Virus record (IMG/VR): IMGVR_UViG_3300033148_002955 | Coordinates: 1 to 26,175 of that record | Strand: one strand, 5' to 3' | DNA length: 26,175 nucleotides | Source: a virus | Part shown: piece after piece, positions 1 to 8,195 of the stretch | Position numbering within the stretch: the first letter of the stretch is position 1 | Layout of the letters: each line of letters opens with the position of its first letter | Made by a program: the position numbers and the translations under genes | Notes under the pieces: model-generated | The model's database searches: none | Seen by the model: the letters and a program-made list of their open reading frames with translations, nothing else | Told to the model about the DNA's origin: nothing

Positions 1-21
1 TCGATAGGAGAGATAATTTAT

Positions 22-213
22 ATGGATAATGATTTATTTTGGTCAGTTAATATGCCTGCATATGCGCAATTTGATATGTCAGATGGTACTGAAGAGGAAA
101 ATCACAAGGAAGATAAGGAAGAACAATCAGAACATAGGTTTAAGAAGAAAAGTAGGAGAAAGCAAAGATATAATAATTCTATTAGAGCTAGATTAGCTAG
201 AGGAAGAAGATGA
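22..213 (+). CDS. Small charged protein, unknown function
   Basis: This 63-residue protein has an acidic middle (a run rich in E, D and K after residue 20) and a strongly basic C-terminus rich in K and R (about residues 40-63). No domain is recognised. A GGAG site at 7-10 lies upstream of the ATG, with an unusually long spacing of about 11 bases. Its stop overlaps the start of the next gene (ATGA), so the two are probably translationally coupled. The basic tail could bind nucleic acid or be a scaffold-type feature, but that is inference only. It lies at the head of a phage structural cluster. Confidence 0.6.
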   Translation: MDNDLFWSVNMPAYAQFDMSDGTEEENHKEDKEEQSEHRFKKKSRRKQRYNNSIRARLARGRR

Positions 214-401
214 ATATTTCAGTAGCTGTTCGTCCAAGTATGCTAATGTTTGGCAAGGGATTTATGCATGGCATTAAGCCAAGTGGCGCTGTATTTCCTG
301 TAAATATCTCGAATGGCATGCCTATTGTTAGGGTGCGTCGGCCTGTTATTGATATGATTCGTAGGAAACCAAGTAGAAAGCTAGTACTTGGGCAAAAATA
401 G
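210..401 (+). CDS. Small basic protein, unknown function
   Basis: This 63-residue protein is basic, with several R/K clusters in its second half (about residues 39-63). It begins inside the last codons of the preceding gene (ATGA overlap). The purine-rich AGAGGAAGAAG just upstream acts as a Shine-Dalgarno site. No family is recognised. The tight coupling suggests co-expression with its neighbours. It is real by spacing and ribosome site rather than by homology. Confidence 0.55.
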   Translation: MNISVAVRPSMLMFGKGFMHGIKPSGAVFPVNISNGMPIVRVRRPVIDMIRRKPSRKLVLGQK

Positions 402-423
402 ATTATTAAGACAGGAGTAGGAA

Positions 424-810
424 ATGGCTTCTCAACCAGCAAACACTGAAATTGCAGTCAAGCGTCGTGTAAGGTCTTACCGCCAGATGTTGCGTCACAA
501 CAATATTCATGGTATGGTCAATCGTCTGCGTCCACTAGTTATGAGTGTTCCGGCTGACGAGACTCTAGACACTGTTATTAGAATTACTGATGTGGATAGT
601 GATATTGTAACTACTGCTATTATAGAAGGACGTGGGTCTGGTCTGCCAGTAGTTCGCGGCCTTAAGTCTGTACTATCATTAGAAGAAGCTATTGTTGCTA
701 TATCGCATCTGGCCTTCCCCATAGTTATTGGTCAAGATAAGTTCCTCAATAAACAGGATGGTTATGAGACTGAAGATCTGCACGCTGACCTTCGTGCTGC
801 TCGCTCATAA
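424..810 (+). CDS. Unknown phage protein, 128 aa
   Basis: The start is clear: AGGAG sits seven bases upstream of the ATG. The protein is a compact alpha/beta sequence with a basic N-terminal stretch (about residues 13-35, R/K/H rich). A hydrophobic beta-like core follows, around residues 38-68 and again 90-107. No signal peptide, membrane segment or known motif is visible. It is the last gene before a strong hairpin at 831-860, so it probably ends a transcription unit. It could be a small virion or head-completion protein, judged only from its position just upstream of neck genes. Confidence 0.65.
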   Translation: MASQPANTEIAVKRRVRSYRQMLRHNNIHGMVNRLRPLVMSVPADETLDTVIRITDVDSDIVTTAIIEGRGSGLPVVRGLKSVLSLEEAIVAISHLAFPIVIGQDKFLNKQDGYETEDLHADLRAARS

Positions 811-830
811 CGCTATCGGATAATATGATC

Positions 831-860
831 ATCTGGCCACGCACGTGTGCGTGGCCAGAT
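831..860 (+). terminator. Strong hairpin, probable transcription terminator
   Basis: A perfect 14-bp inverted repeat has a two-base loop (arms 831-844 and 847-860, GC-rich centre). It lies 21 bases after the stop at 810 and in the only large gap of the first 2.9 kb. The downstream sequence is T/G-alternating (TTGTGTGTGT) rather than a pure T run. Intrinsic termination is therefore likely but not textbook; it could also be an RNA-stabilising or processing hairpin. Both orientations form the same stem. Confidence 0.65.
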
Positions 861-889
861 TTGTGTGTGTCCATTTAACACAAGATAAT
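861..889 (+). promoter_or_regulatory. Weak sigma70-like promoter candidate
   Basis: TTGTGT at 861-866 and GATAAT at 884-889 are separated by 17 bases. This gives a good -10 (5 of 6) but a poor -35 (3 of 6). It lies right after the hairpin and before the gene starting at 937, where a new transcript would be expected. The evidence is weak because the sequence is AT-rich. An AAAAATATAGTAAT stretch at 913-926 is an alternative start signal of a kind repeated elsewhere in the window. Confidence 0.2.
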
Positions 890-936
890 CAATTCGGGCT
901 AGAACAAAGAACAAAAATATAGTAATAGGTGAAATT

Positions 937-1527
937 ATGTCTTCTGAACTTTCTACTAGTTCTTGGGTATCGGCTCCAACAGCAGCAAGACGAGAAAATT
1001 TTGTGCCATTTAGAGCTTGGATTAGAGTAGTTCCTAATCTCGGAACTGGTAAACGCCGTACTATGGTTCATAATCTACAAAAAGCAGTAAGATTGATACA
1101 GATGAGTGTACTCAATGCTATCGATGATGGGTTATTAACTCAAGAAATCAACATTTCAACTCCAATATTGTTTACTACACAATTTGGAGATTTCTCTGCT
1201 AGGGTTACTATTGTCGGATTCGTAAAAGTCAATAAGCCGGCAAGAGGGCCGACAACTGATATTGAGATAATACATAGTGGGACTGATCAGGGGGAACATA
1301 CTGACATAAGAAATGTCAACAGAGGCGGAATGTTATCCGAAGGACAAGATCCACTTCCTATAGTAGAATCAGAAGTAGCGGAACTTAGGGATAATTTGGT
1401 AACAGCTTTAAGTGTTGTTACCGGCCATCCTGGCTTAATAAATTTCGTGCCTGAAGATGTAATCCATATAGAGTATAATGGCATTAAATTCGGCGTTAAG
1501 AAATGTGGTGGGAGGAGTTTCTCGTAG
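937..1527 (+). CDS. Unknown protein in the connector block, 196 aa
   Basis: The start is supported by AGGTGA about six bases upstream of the ATG. The sequence is mixed alpha/beta. An N-terminal region has W and R residues (1-45), a helix follows at about 46-65, then beta-rich segments (about 70-105). The C-terminus is rich in G and K. No membrane segment or catalytic motif is visible and no family is recognised. Its stop codon TAG overlaps by one base the GTG start proposed for the neck-like gene, so the two are probably coupled. By position it is a virion or head-to-tail connector component; this is inference. Confidence 0.65.
   Translation: MSSELSTSSWVSAPTAARRENFVPFRAWIRVVPNLGTGKRRTMVHNLQKAVRLIQMSVLNAIDDGLLTQEINISTPILFTTQFGDFSARVTIVGFVKVNKPARGPTTDIEIIHSGTDQGEHTDIRNVNRGGMLSEGQDPLPIVESEVAELRDNLVTALSVVTGHPGLINFVPEDVIHIEYNGIKFGVKKCGGRSFS
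1510..1517 (+). promoter_or_regulatory. Ribosome binding site that decides a GTG start
   Basis: GGGAGGAG is the strongest Shine-Dalgarno match in this area. It lies nine bases before GTG 1527 and seven bases after an in-frame ATG at 1503, which it therefore cannot serve. It sits inside the last codons of the upstream gene. Confidence 0.6.
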
Positions 1528-2294
1528 TGGCTATACTTGGTCCAGAACAATTACCTATAATTTTGAAAGTTGATTCAAATCCTCTTAAATTCCATGCTTT
1601 GAGCCAATTGGGTCACCCAGTAGTATTTATAGAGCTAATTGAAACGCAGATGGAGCAAGTATTACGATCTGCTGGCGATTTTATTTCTCATTATTTCCCA
1701 TTGGAAGAACGTTTTGCTTTTTTTATGACCCAACCGCTTCAGTCGGAATATCCGATTCCAGAAGATGCTTATTGGATTAGGAGCTGTGTTTGGGATCCAT
1801 CCACTACCAGAATAGATGATATTTTCGGCGCCGAGTCTTTCCTGTTCAATATTGGAAACATTTCTGGTATTCAGAACATCTTGACAGATTATCATTTGTT
1901 GCAATCTTATAGAAAATTCAGCCAGAGAATATTAGGTAATGAGGGCCATTGGGAATTTAAAGTTGAGCGCGGTGATCCTAATGGAAAATTTGGCGGCACA
2001 ATTAAATTATTCCCGGTTCCTAAGGGGAGTTTTCCGGTAGTTGTTGAGTATCTTCCATCTGTCAATACGTTTAGATCGCCACAAGCTAGAGAAGCTACTT
2101 ATCGAGCATTTCTTGCACAAATGAAGATTGCTCTTGGCTATGCTAGGAGAAAGCTTCAAGGCGTACCTGGTCCTGAAGGTGGTGCCATTACATTAGATGG
2201 TGGTGATTTGGTAACTGAGGGCAAGGATGAATATGAAAAGGTATTAGAATTTGCCATTAGTGTCGGCGAACCGCTTGGCATTTACGTCTACTAA
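1527..2294 (+). CDS. Neck/connector-like virion protein (gp13-position)
   Basis: The protein is 255 residues if it starts at GTG 1527. I prefer this start because GGGAGGAG lies at 1510-1517 with ideal spacing and GTG overlaps the upstream TAG. The in-frame ATG at 1503 would place the ribosome site inside the gene. The C-terminal half recalls neck proteins of T4-like marine phages as I remember them. A beta stretch (KLFPVP) is followed by a helix of A/Q/K residues ending LGYARRKLQGVPGPEGG, then a glycine-rich LDGGDLV turn, an acidic helix and a short P-containing end. It lies upstream of gp14- and gp15-like genes, matching the 13-14-15 order of T4. It likely joins portal or head to tail. The family call is by pattern and synteny, not by search. 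Confidence 0.55.
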   Translation: MAILGPEQLPIILKVDSNPLKFHALSQLGHPVVFIELIETQMEQVLRSAGDFISHYFPLEERFAFFMTQPLQSEYPIPEDAYWIRSCVWDPSTTRIDDIFGAESFLFNIGNISGIQNILTDYHLLQSYRKFSQRILGNEGHWEFKVERGDPNGKFGGTIKLFPVPKGSFPVVVEYLPSVNTFRSPQAREATYRAFLAQMKIALGYARRKLQGVPGPEGGAITLDGGDLVTEGKDEYEKVLEFAISVGEPLGIYVY

Positions 2295-2307
2295 ATAAAT
2301 ATAATAT
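2292..2307 (+). promoter_or_regulatory. AT-rich leader without Shine-Dalgarno site
   Basis: TAAATAAATATAATAT runs directly up to the ATG at 2308. It resembles the leaders at 17153, 18802, 23171 and 25787. It may be a phage late-type promoter (compare the T4 late element TATAAATA) or an A-rich translation enhancer. Confidence 0.35.
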
Positions 2308-2874
2308 ATGATTGGTAACATATCGCGTGATTTTCATGCTCTCGATTTTGATGAATTTAGAGAATTATATCTTATTGATGAAGATATTACTCAATTAAAG
2401 CCTCATGGCAAGATAGCTAAAAGAAATTACGAAACTGATAGGGAGAATACAGAAGATCTAAATGGATGGGCAATTGAAATATTTCATGAATTCAGAAGAT
2501 TCGTTTCTGATACGCTTAAACATAAACGCGGTCTTGGGCAAGATATAAATCTATATGATGAATTTAATGAAAAATCGGCCAAAACCAAGAGATTTGGTTT
2601 TGGCAAAATCAACATTGAAATTAAAATCCTTAAGATAGCACCGGGCGAATTGGGCGACAAGTATCCAATAGTTGATATTATAATCAGCCCTATGATGAAA
2701 ATATGGATCAATGTTTATGATAACGATAATATGTTGATTATGATGTCGCCTCGTCTTATGAAGAAATTAGAACGGATAGATCCGCAGTTGCGCATAAGTA
2801 ATAAAATGAGGCGCAACAAAGAAGCTACAACGAGATTAATCAAAGGCATCTTAGAGAGAATAATATGGCAATAA
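2308..2874 (+). CDS. Unknown protein, 188 aa
   Basis: This is a charged alpha/beta protein. The first 70 residues are acidic and helical. A beta-rich middle follows (about residues 100-150, with an unusual MLIMMSPRLMKK segment), and the C-terminus is basic and helical. No family is recognised. There is no Shine-Dalgarno site: the ATG is preceded by an AT-rich leader (TAAATAAATATAATAT) of a kind shared with other genes here. Its end overlaps the next gene by ten bases. By position it belongs to the head-tail connector block. Confidence 0.6.
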   Translation: MIGNISRDFHALDFDEFRELYLIDEDITQLKPHGKIAKRNYETDRENTEDLNGWAIEIFHEFRRFVSDTLKHKRGLGQDINLYDEFNEKSAKTKRFGFGKINIEIKILKIAPGELGDKYPIVDIIISPMMKIWINVYDNDNMLIMMSPRLMKKLERIDPQLRISNKMRRNKEATTRLIKGILERIIWQ

Positions 2875-3251
2875 ATATAGCAAATAAATTAGAAGTTTTG
2901 CTTGGCAATAAAATAGTAGTACCTGGGTGTGAGCCAACTAGCGCCTTTACTAGTCCAACGCTAGCCGAAAACAGAGAATGTGCAGTCACTGTTGTTGATC
3001 TGGCTGATGCTCTTGAAGCAGTTTCAGGATCAAGCGTCGTTTATATGCGGAACCCAAGGAGGAAATTTTTTGTATTGCCAAATGGCCCGGCACCAAGTCC
3101 GGATAATTGTACATCCTGTAGATATGTTGAGGATTGGTATGCCAAATTGCGTGCTATTGGACAGGATGTACAAGTTGATTCTATTCCAAGCGACAGACCA
3201 TTGTCTATAGGAGAGATATGCGAAGCATTCCCACTGAGGGGAATCTTTTGA
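2865..3251 (+). CDS. Unknown small protein with CxxC, 128 aa
   Basis: The protein has a hydrophobic alpha/beta N-terminal half and a C-terminal half containing a Cys-Thr-Ser-Cys pair near residues 82-85. Two other cysteines lie near residues 25 and 37, so a metal site or disulphide is possible but unproved. A GAGAG site lies upstream of the ATG, within the preceding gene, which it overlaps by ten bases. It also overlaps the following long gene by 34 bases. No family is recognised. The dense overlaps mark it as part of the same operon. Confidence 0.6.
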   Translation: MAINIANKLEVLLGNKIVVPGCEPTSAFTSPTLAENRECAVTVVDLADALEAVSGSSVVYMRNPRRKFFVLPNGPAPSPDNCTSCRYVEDWYAKLRAIGQDVQVDSIPSDRPLSIGEICEAFPLRGIF

Positions 3252-6200
3252 ATAAGATTGAACTTAAAATAATAGAGGAATTGTCTAATGTGTTGGATAA
3301 TTCCACGATAGATGAGGCGCGACAAGATTGGTTGACGACTCGCATAAAGATTGCTCATGTTGTAGCTATAGCATCTGATGAACCACCTCTAAGATCGAAT
3401 TTTGTGTGGGGATTGGCCGGAAGTGGCCAGAAAAAATGGTGGACTGATCAAATCAAAAAGAAGATTCAGGGACATCTTATAGATGCCTTACGTACTAAAC
3501 ATGCATTATCAGTTCAGAATGCTGTGAAACATGCCCACAGTCAAGGCAATAGCGAATCAGAAATTGAAAATATTAGGAATAAAGCTGGTCTCACTAGATA
3601 TTATTTGTTGAACAGATATAGAGACGAAATGCCGCGTAATATCACTGATAGATGGATGAAGGAATTCGATAACGCTGAAGAAGAGCCTTCTGAAAAATTA
3701 AGTGCGGATCAATGTACCACTGTTAAGGCCTTGAAAAATTTGCGTGATCATGTAACAAAAGCCCGTATAGATGCATTAAAGAATCATAATAAAACATGTA
3801 AATGCTTAATTGATACACCAAATGACATATTGAGAAATGTCATTAAGGACAAACTCTGGCAGAAAGATATCGATTCAACGTGCAAAGGAGCGAGATTCTT
3901 AAGAATTTATGAAAGGATGCAGATTATCGCCGATCATTACGATGAGAGATTATATGATGTTTACACTAAATTCTATTATTACTTGCCGCTGGCCGATATA
4001 GATTTTGATCAATTATTGAACAGTTCATTGGGCGGTACTGTCTTGGCCGATTTAAATGCGAAATATCCTAAACAAAATCTGGTACAGAAAGTCAATACTC
4101 TACCGAATCAAATTATTCGCTATATAGCAGATGAATTTTATGAAGCTCGTAAAAAAAATGACAACCTAAGTATTGACCGATTTGTTAGACGATTGAAAGA
4201 AGATTTCAAAAAATTCCGTGTTCATGGTAAACAATCTGAATATTTAGTTGGTTTAGAAGAATGGATTGAACATCTAGATATTAAACAATATGAATTATAT
4301 CAACAATATTATAATGTTATTGATAATTTTGATGATTATTATAGCAAATATGTCGCTGAAATAAAAATTGAATTTATTTGGAAAGCTGGCAGCGACCCAT
4401 ATAATACTCTACAAACTAATCCGATACTAGCAATACCAAGCGGTGCTGAACCAGACACAAGATTTCTGACTAATGTTCCAAGACAAGATAATGATGATCG
4501 ACCTACAGTTGAGAAATTGTACGAGCAACAACCAGGAGGACCATATTGGTGGATTGTTATTAATGGTACCGATCAATCAGTATTGATGGGATGTGATGAC
4601 GGATTATGTCCTGTTTGCGGTGCAAAAGCAGGTGGAAGTTCTAATGCATTATTAACCCCTGAAACAATGCGCATCACTATTAATGGTCAACAAGCAATTA
4701 AATTTCTCAATACCAACAAGATTTATCAATCTCCATTCCGATTTATAGAACCTAGGGGAAGCATCGATTATGAAGCTGAAGAAAATCAGGGTGAACCTGA
4801 ATGTCGTGCATGTGAGGCTACTGGATCTAGTCAATTATGGCATTGGACTCAAGTTGCTCAAAATAAACTGACGCCATTTGAAGAAATATTTAGGATTATA
4901 TGGGATTTTTTAATGCCTTATAATCCTGAACCTTACGATGGCTTTGTTAGGAGAGATACCAAAAAAGGTGCTGGTGAATTGTTAATAAATGATGGATACC
5001 CTATACCATTGCCTAGGCGGCCATATATATTTGGCCAACATGATAGAACTCAAAGGGGTGAATCTAATATCGATGGATATACAGTTATAATAAGATTGTA
5101 CAAGAAAGCAGATGGTGAATTCTTAAGTCAAGCGACGTGGAATACTGATGAAATGAATGACGGATTTGAACAGATCATTGATGGCGGGTTGGCTGATAGA
5201 TTAAATCAAAATGGATTTGGAGCTAGAAAAGAGCCATCTAATATAGGAAGGTCTGCTGCGGATGCTAAAAGATTAGACAGTGAAAAAAGCATGGTTAAAC
5301 AGAAACATGACCTTGCTATATGGGCTGAACGTAGGGAGCAATCACCATATGTTGGATGGGAGAGAGATAAGATACGCAGAATTAGAGATATAGCTAGTAG
5401 CGGATATGTAATTGATGATGCTGGATATTGGAAGAGAAAGGAGTTTGAAACAGGCAAACTTGGAGGTGAGAGGCGTAAGGGCAAACGCGAGCCGTGGTTT
5501 GGCGAGAAAATATTAACTCCAAGTAAAATATTTCTTGTTGAATTATCTAAAACTCTAGAATTAGTACGAGTACTCCATAGAATAGGGCAACATGAAGCTG
5601 CAGCGCCTTTATGGGTGTTTCTCGGCATGCCAAATAAAATGCATAAAAAATTAAGACACAAAGCCACTGAATATGTTAATATGTCATATCAAGATGCCTT
5701 ATTAAAATGTCAGGAAATGGTGCCTAAAGAGGAAAAATTTCGTAGTAAAAGCTGGATCAAGGGGCAGTTATTTAGATTGTTAATGAAATCTCCTGAATTT
5801 ACTCATGAAGGAAAATCTGCTAAAGAAGTACCTGCCGAGTTGCGTTCGTATATGCGCATTAAGAATGCTATAGATAGCATCACTGGTAACAAAATATTTC
5901 GCGGATTCGGTCCACCTGAGATCATGAGAAGGATTGGGAATCGAATAGCTGTGAGATATAAAGTACATGATGAAGATGCTCGCGATAATCCTGGTTTATA
6001 TTTATTGTTAGCAGCAGGTGAGATATGGTTGGCGCGCGAAATATTCGATACTGATGATGTTGATCTAATTACAACGTTAATGGCTGAGAAAATACTGACT
6101 CGCGAAGAAGGAATAAATGCGTATAGAATTGCAGCTGATAATAATGTCAGATTAAAGACAATTTTGTTGAAACATCCAAAATATGCTGATAAAGCTAGCA

Positions 6201-7222
6201 GGATACGTAGTATGATAGATGTCAATTACGACTTGCCAGACAAAATTTGGAATGAAGTTAGAGCTAGAAATATTGCAATGCCAGCGCATGCTAATCTAGA
6301 AATGCTTAATAAAGCAATAGAGCTATTAAATGGAATCTCCACTGATGCTAAATGGGTGACTGAAGCTCCAATAGAACGCGATCCAGATGATCCAGTTTCT
6401 GTAGAGAATACACCTCTACAACAGCAATATATTGATAAAGCAATTGATCTATTAAAGGAATATCGGTTCAAGGGATATGGCATGCTGAATCCGACTGATA
6501 GAAAGAGATTGAATAGGTTAGAACGAAGAACTGAAGAACTTCAACAAACAATTGAACGTGATACCATAGAAGAAGGAATGATCAACAAAGCCACAGAATG
6601 GCGAGACATATGGTATACTTATTTCAACAACGTAGCCCATCCGAAGAGCGAAAAAGCCAGCAGCAAGGATCAATGGGGCTATTTCATGAAATTAGACCGT
6701 TCAAGAATTGAATTTGAATTGGCCAATATCATTATTGAATTAATCAAAAGAGCGATAAATGAAAGATGGATGGCTTGGGTTAGTGGAGAATTTAGTACTT
6801 ATAATCAAATTACATTGGAGAAATTTACTCCATTATTTGAAGAATATTTCCGTACACATGGGACTAAAGATTCGCCGACTATCAATATTTCCTTAGATGG
6901 ATTATTCTATCCTGGCACTCAAGGAAACACCACAGATCAATTAAATGAAGCTCTTGAAAAATTAGAAAGTATTAAAACTGAATGGGAAGTTGAAGAATTG
7001 TTCAATGAGTTGTATAAAATATATGACAGAATAGTTTCTGATCAGCGCAAGAAAGAATCTGCAAAAGTTGGACAAGAAAAGATCGATAGGAAATGCTTAA
7101 GTCGGCATTGTGCTAATCCAGTACCGAAACGCGGCTTCTGTAATGAATGTCTTGAGAATAGGAAAAAAAGAAGGAAGAAATTGGCGAAGGAATTTAAACC
7201 TAAGAAAAAGGGTAAGAAGTAA
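3218..7222 (+). CDS. Giant unknown virion-region protein with two zinc-type Cys clusters
   Basis: The 1334-residue protein is not recognised. The first 450 residues are mostly charged helix (K, E, R, N rich), with cysteines near residues 193-195. A Trp-rich beta segment follows at about 440-460. A split Cys cluster then appears: C459, C464-x2-C467 and C529-x2-C532. Later regions are helical with many K/R. The C-terminus has a second cluster (C1293-x4-C1298-x9-C1308-x2-C1311) followed by a very basic tail ending KKKGKK. No transmembrane stretch or polymerase, nuclease or peptidase motif was identified. The ATG at 3218 has GGAG four bases upstream; a TTG at 3248 after GAGGGG is an alternative start. 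It sits between the gp13-position gene and the gp14-like gene, where T4 has nothing comparable. Possible roles are a DNA-contacting internal head protein or a large neck/whisker component, both speculative. Confidence 0.7.
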   Translation: MRSIPTEGNLLNKIELKIIEELSNVLDNSTIDEARQDWLTTRIKIAHVVAIASDEPPLRSNFVWGLAGSGQKKWWTDQIKKKIQGHLIDALRTKHALSVQNAVKHAHSQGNSESEIENIRNKAGLTRYYLLNRYRDEMPRNITDRWMKEFDNAEEEPSEKLSADQCTTVKALKNLRDHVTKARIDALKNHNKTCKCLIDTPNDILRNVIKDKLWQKDIDSTCKGARFLRIYERMQIIADHYDERLYDVYTKFYYYLPLADIDFDQLLNSSLGGTVLADLNAKYPKQNLVQKVNTLPNQIIRYIADEFYEARKKNDNLSIDRFVRRLKEDFKKFRVHGKQSEYLVGLEEWIEHLDIKQYELYQQYYNVIDNFDDYYSKYVAEIKIEFIWKAGSDPYNTLQTNPILAIPSGAEPDTRFLTNVPRQDNDDRPTVEKLYEQQPGGPYWWIVINGTDQSVLMGCDDGLCPVCGAKAGGSSNALLTPETMRITINGQQAIKFLNTNKIYQSPFRFIEPRGSIDYEAEENQGEPECRACEATGSSQLWHWTQVAQNKLTPFEEIFRIIWDFLMPYNPEPYDGFVRRDTKKGAGELLINDGYPIPLPRRPYIFGQHDRTQRGESNIDGYTVIIRLYKKADGEFLSQATWNTDEMNDGFEQIIDGGLADRLNQNGFGARKEPSNIGRSAADAKRLDSEKSMVKQKHDLAIWAERREQSPYVGWERDKIRRIRDIASSGYVIDDAGYWKRKEFETGKLGGERRKGKREPWFGEKILTPSKIFLVELSKTLELVRVLHRIGQHEAAAPLWVFLGMPNKMHKKLRHKATEYVNMSYQDALLKCQEMVPKEEKFRSKSWIKGQLFRLLMKSPEFTHEGKSAKEVPAELRSYMRIKNAIDSITGNKIFRGFGPPEIMRRIGNRIAVRYKVHDEDARDNPGLYLLLAAGEIWLAREIFDTDDVDLITTLMAEKILTREEGINAYRIAADNNVRLKTILLKHPKYADKASRIRSMIDVNYDLPDKIWNEVRARNIAMPAHANLEMLNKAIELLNGISTDAKWVTEAPIERDPDDPVSVENTPLQQQYIDKAIDLLKEYRFKGYGMLNPTDRKRLNRLERRTEELQQTIERDTIEEGMINKATEWRDIWYTYFNNVAHPKSEKASSKDQWGYFMKLDRSRIEFELANIIIELIKRAINERWMAWVSGEFSTYNQITLEKFTPLFEEYFRTHGTKDSPTINISLDGLFYPGTQGNTTDQLNEALEKLESIKTEWEVEELFNELYKIYDRIVSDQRKKESAKVGQEKIDRKCLSRHCANPVPKRGFCNECLENRKKRRKKLAKEFKPKKKGKK

Positions 7223-7833
7223 TGCCAGTTTATGATTTTTTCAGGTCATTTAATGAGAAGGATGAGCGCTTCATCTCTATAGATGATTTGCCTGATCATA
7301 GAACTGATATAGAGAAACAATTTACTCCATTATCTGTTTATAATCATGCTAAACCAGATTATGCAGCAGCTGAGAGGTTGGCTGAGGAGGTTATCAATAT
7401 CTCTGGTGCTTGGATTACGATATTTATAAAAGAACCGTATGTTGATAGAGATGGTCATGACGATGTATGGGATGAGGACGCTGATCCAATATATCGTCAA
7501 GGTATCGATATGAAGGCTTGGGTCAAGGTTGATTCGTTAAATGTTGAATTGACTAGATATGGTGTTGATCACCCATTACAAGTAACTGTTGTATTGTCAC
7601 GTGCCGTATTGGCTAAGGAAGTTGGTCTTGAAAGATTATTATCTGTTGGCGACGTCATTGAAGTACCGTATAATGCTCCTAAACTTAGAGGGCCGGCTAG
7701 ATTCCAGATTTTGAATGCTTATGATTCAGGCAATTGGCATTACCGCTGGTTATATTATACTGCAGTTTGTGAATTAATCCCAGATGATAAATCAGTTAAA
7801 GTACCACATCAAGAAAATTCTAAAATAAGATGA
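7222..7833 (+). CDS. Neck protein, gp14-like
   Basis: The 203-residue sequence matches the plan I recall for T4 gp14, a neck protein that closes the head and docks the tail. An N-terminal region (about 40-65) contains AERLAEEVINISGAWI, which in the family precedes the E-x-x-x-I-x-x-x-G helix-to-strand step. Next comes a DEDADPIY segment, where the family has an acidic loop of the GED type. A beta stretch leads to VTVVLSRAVL, then SVGDVIEVPYNAP (family: GDLIYFP), an RFQI strand and an aromatic YRWLYYTAVCEL segment. The start overlaps the upstream stop (TAATG). Being followed by a gp15-like gene supports the call. No homology search was possible. Confidence 0.55.
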   Translation: MPVYDFFRSFNEKDERFISIDDLPDHRTDIEKQFTPLSVYNHAKPDYAAAERLAEEVINISGAWITIFIKEPYVDRDGHDDVWDEDADPIYRQGIDMKAWVKVDSLNVELTRYGVDHPLQVTVVLSRAVLAKEVGLERLLSVGDVIEVPYNAPKLRGPARFQILNAYDSGNWHYRWLYYTAVCELIPDDKSVKVPHQENSKIR

Positions 7834-8165
7834 ATTTTAATAAGATATTCGGCGATATAATGAAAAATATTGAGTCTGATATTATAGATGATCATTCCGA
7901 AAATACTGTAAGCGATATTCAAGAAGCTTGTAGGTCACCGGAAGCTGTAGTATCGGCTGATATTATAAATAAATTGTTTGCCGATAGAAAATTAAAAGAT
8001 GAAAATGGGAATATAATCCAAGTAACTGATCCAGCTACTATTTCTGATGGAATATCTAAGGTGAACAAGGGTGTTCTAGTAAAATTGGATGAAGGCCAGG
8101 ATAGATTTCTTAGATCAGATATTTTGCACGGAACTAAAGCTGTTAATATTCCATATTCCTCTTAA
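7830..8165 (+). CDS. Unknown small acidic protein, 111 aa
   Basis: The ATG overlaps the stop of the neck gene (ATGA), a standard coupling junction. The protein is acidic in its first 50 residues (runs of D, E, S) and ends in a beta-like stretch. No domain is recognised. It lies between gp14-like and gp15-like genes. T4 has no gene there, so it may be a lineage-specific accessory of the neck, or a small assembly factor. Confidence 0.55.
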   Translation: MNFNKIFGDIMKNIESDIIDDHSENTVSDIQEACRSPEAVVSADIINKLFADRKLKDENGNIIQVTDPATISDGISKVNKGVLVKLDEGQDRFLRSDILHGTKAVNIPYSS

Positions 8166-8182
8166 ATTATCAAAGATAGGAT

Positions 8183-8195
8183 AGGTAGGTGTATC
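8183..8195 (+). promoter_or_regulatory. Ribosome binding site implying a non-canonical ATT start
   Basis: The sequence AGGTAGGTG (8183-8191) closely follows the 16S-complementary consensus. It is placed five bases before ATT 8196 (two before ATC 8193). No ATG, GTG, TTG or CTG exists in the frame between the stop at 8163 and ATG 8385, and ATG 8385 has no ribosome site. Confidence 0.4.

Noticed and set aside
2980-3210. Plus-strand ORF of 76 codons in another frame of the 2865-3251 gene
   Set aside because: It is fully nested in a better-supported gene with no separate start signal.
5206-5667. Minus-strand ORF (153 codons) opposite the giant protein
   Set aside because: The sequence is S/L/C rich as expected for antisense of a charged protein. 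It has no ribosome site or domain, and the plus-strand gene is continuous across it.
7964-7971. TATAAATA, matching the T4 late promoter core
   Set aside because: It lies in the middle of the 7830 gene with no gene start nearby. Chance is likely in AT-rich sequence.
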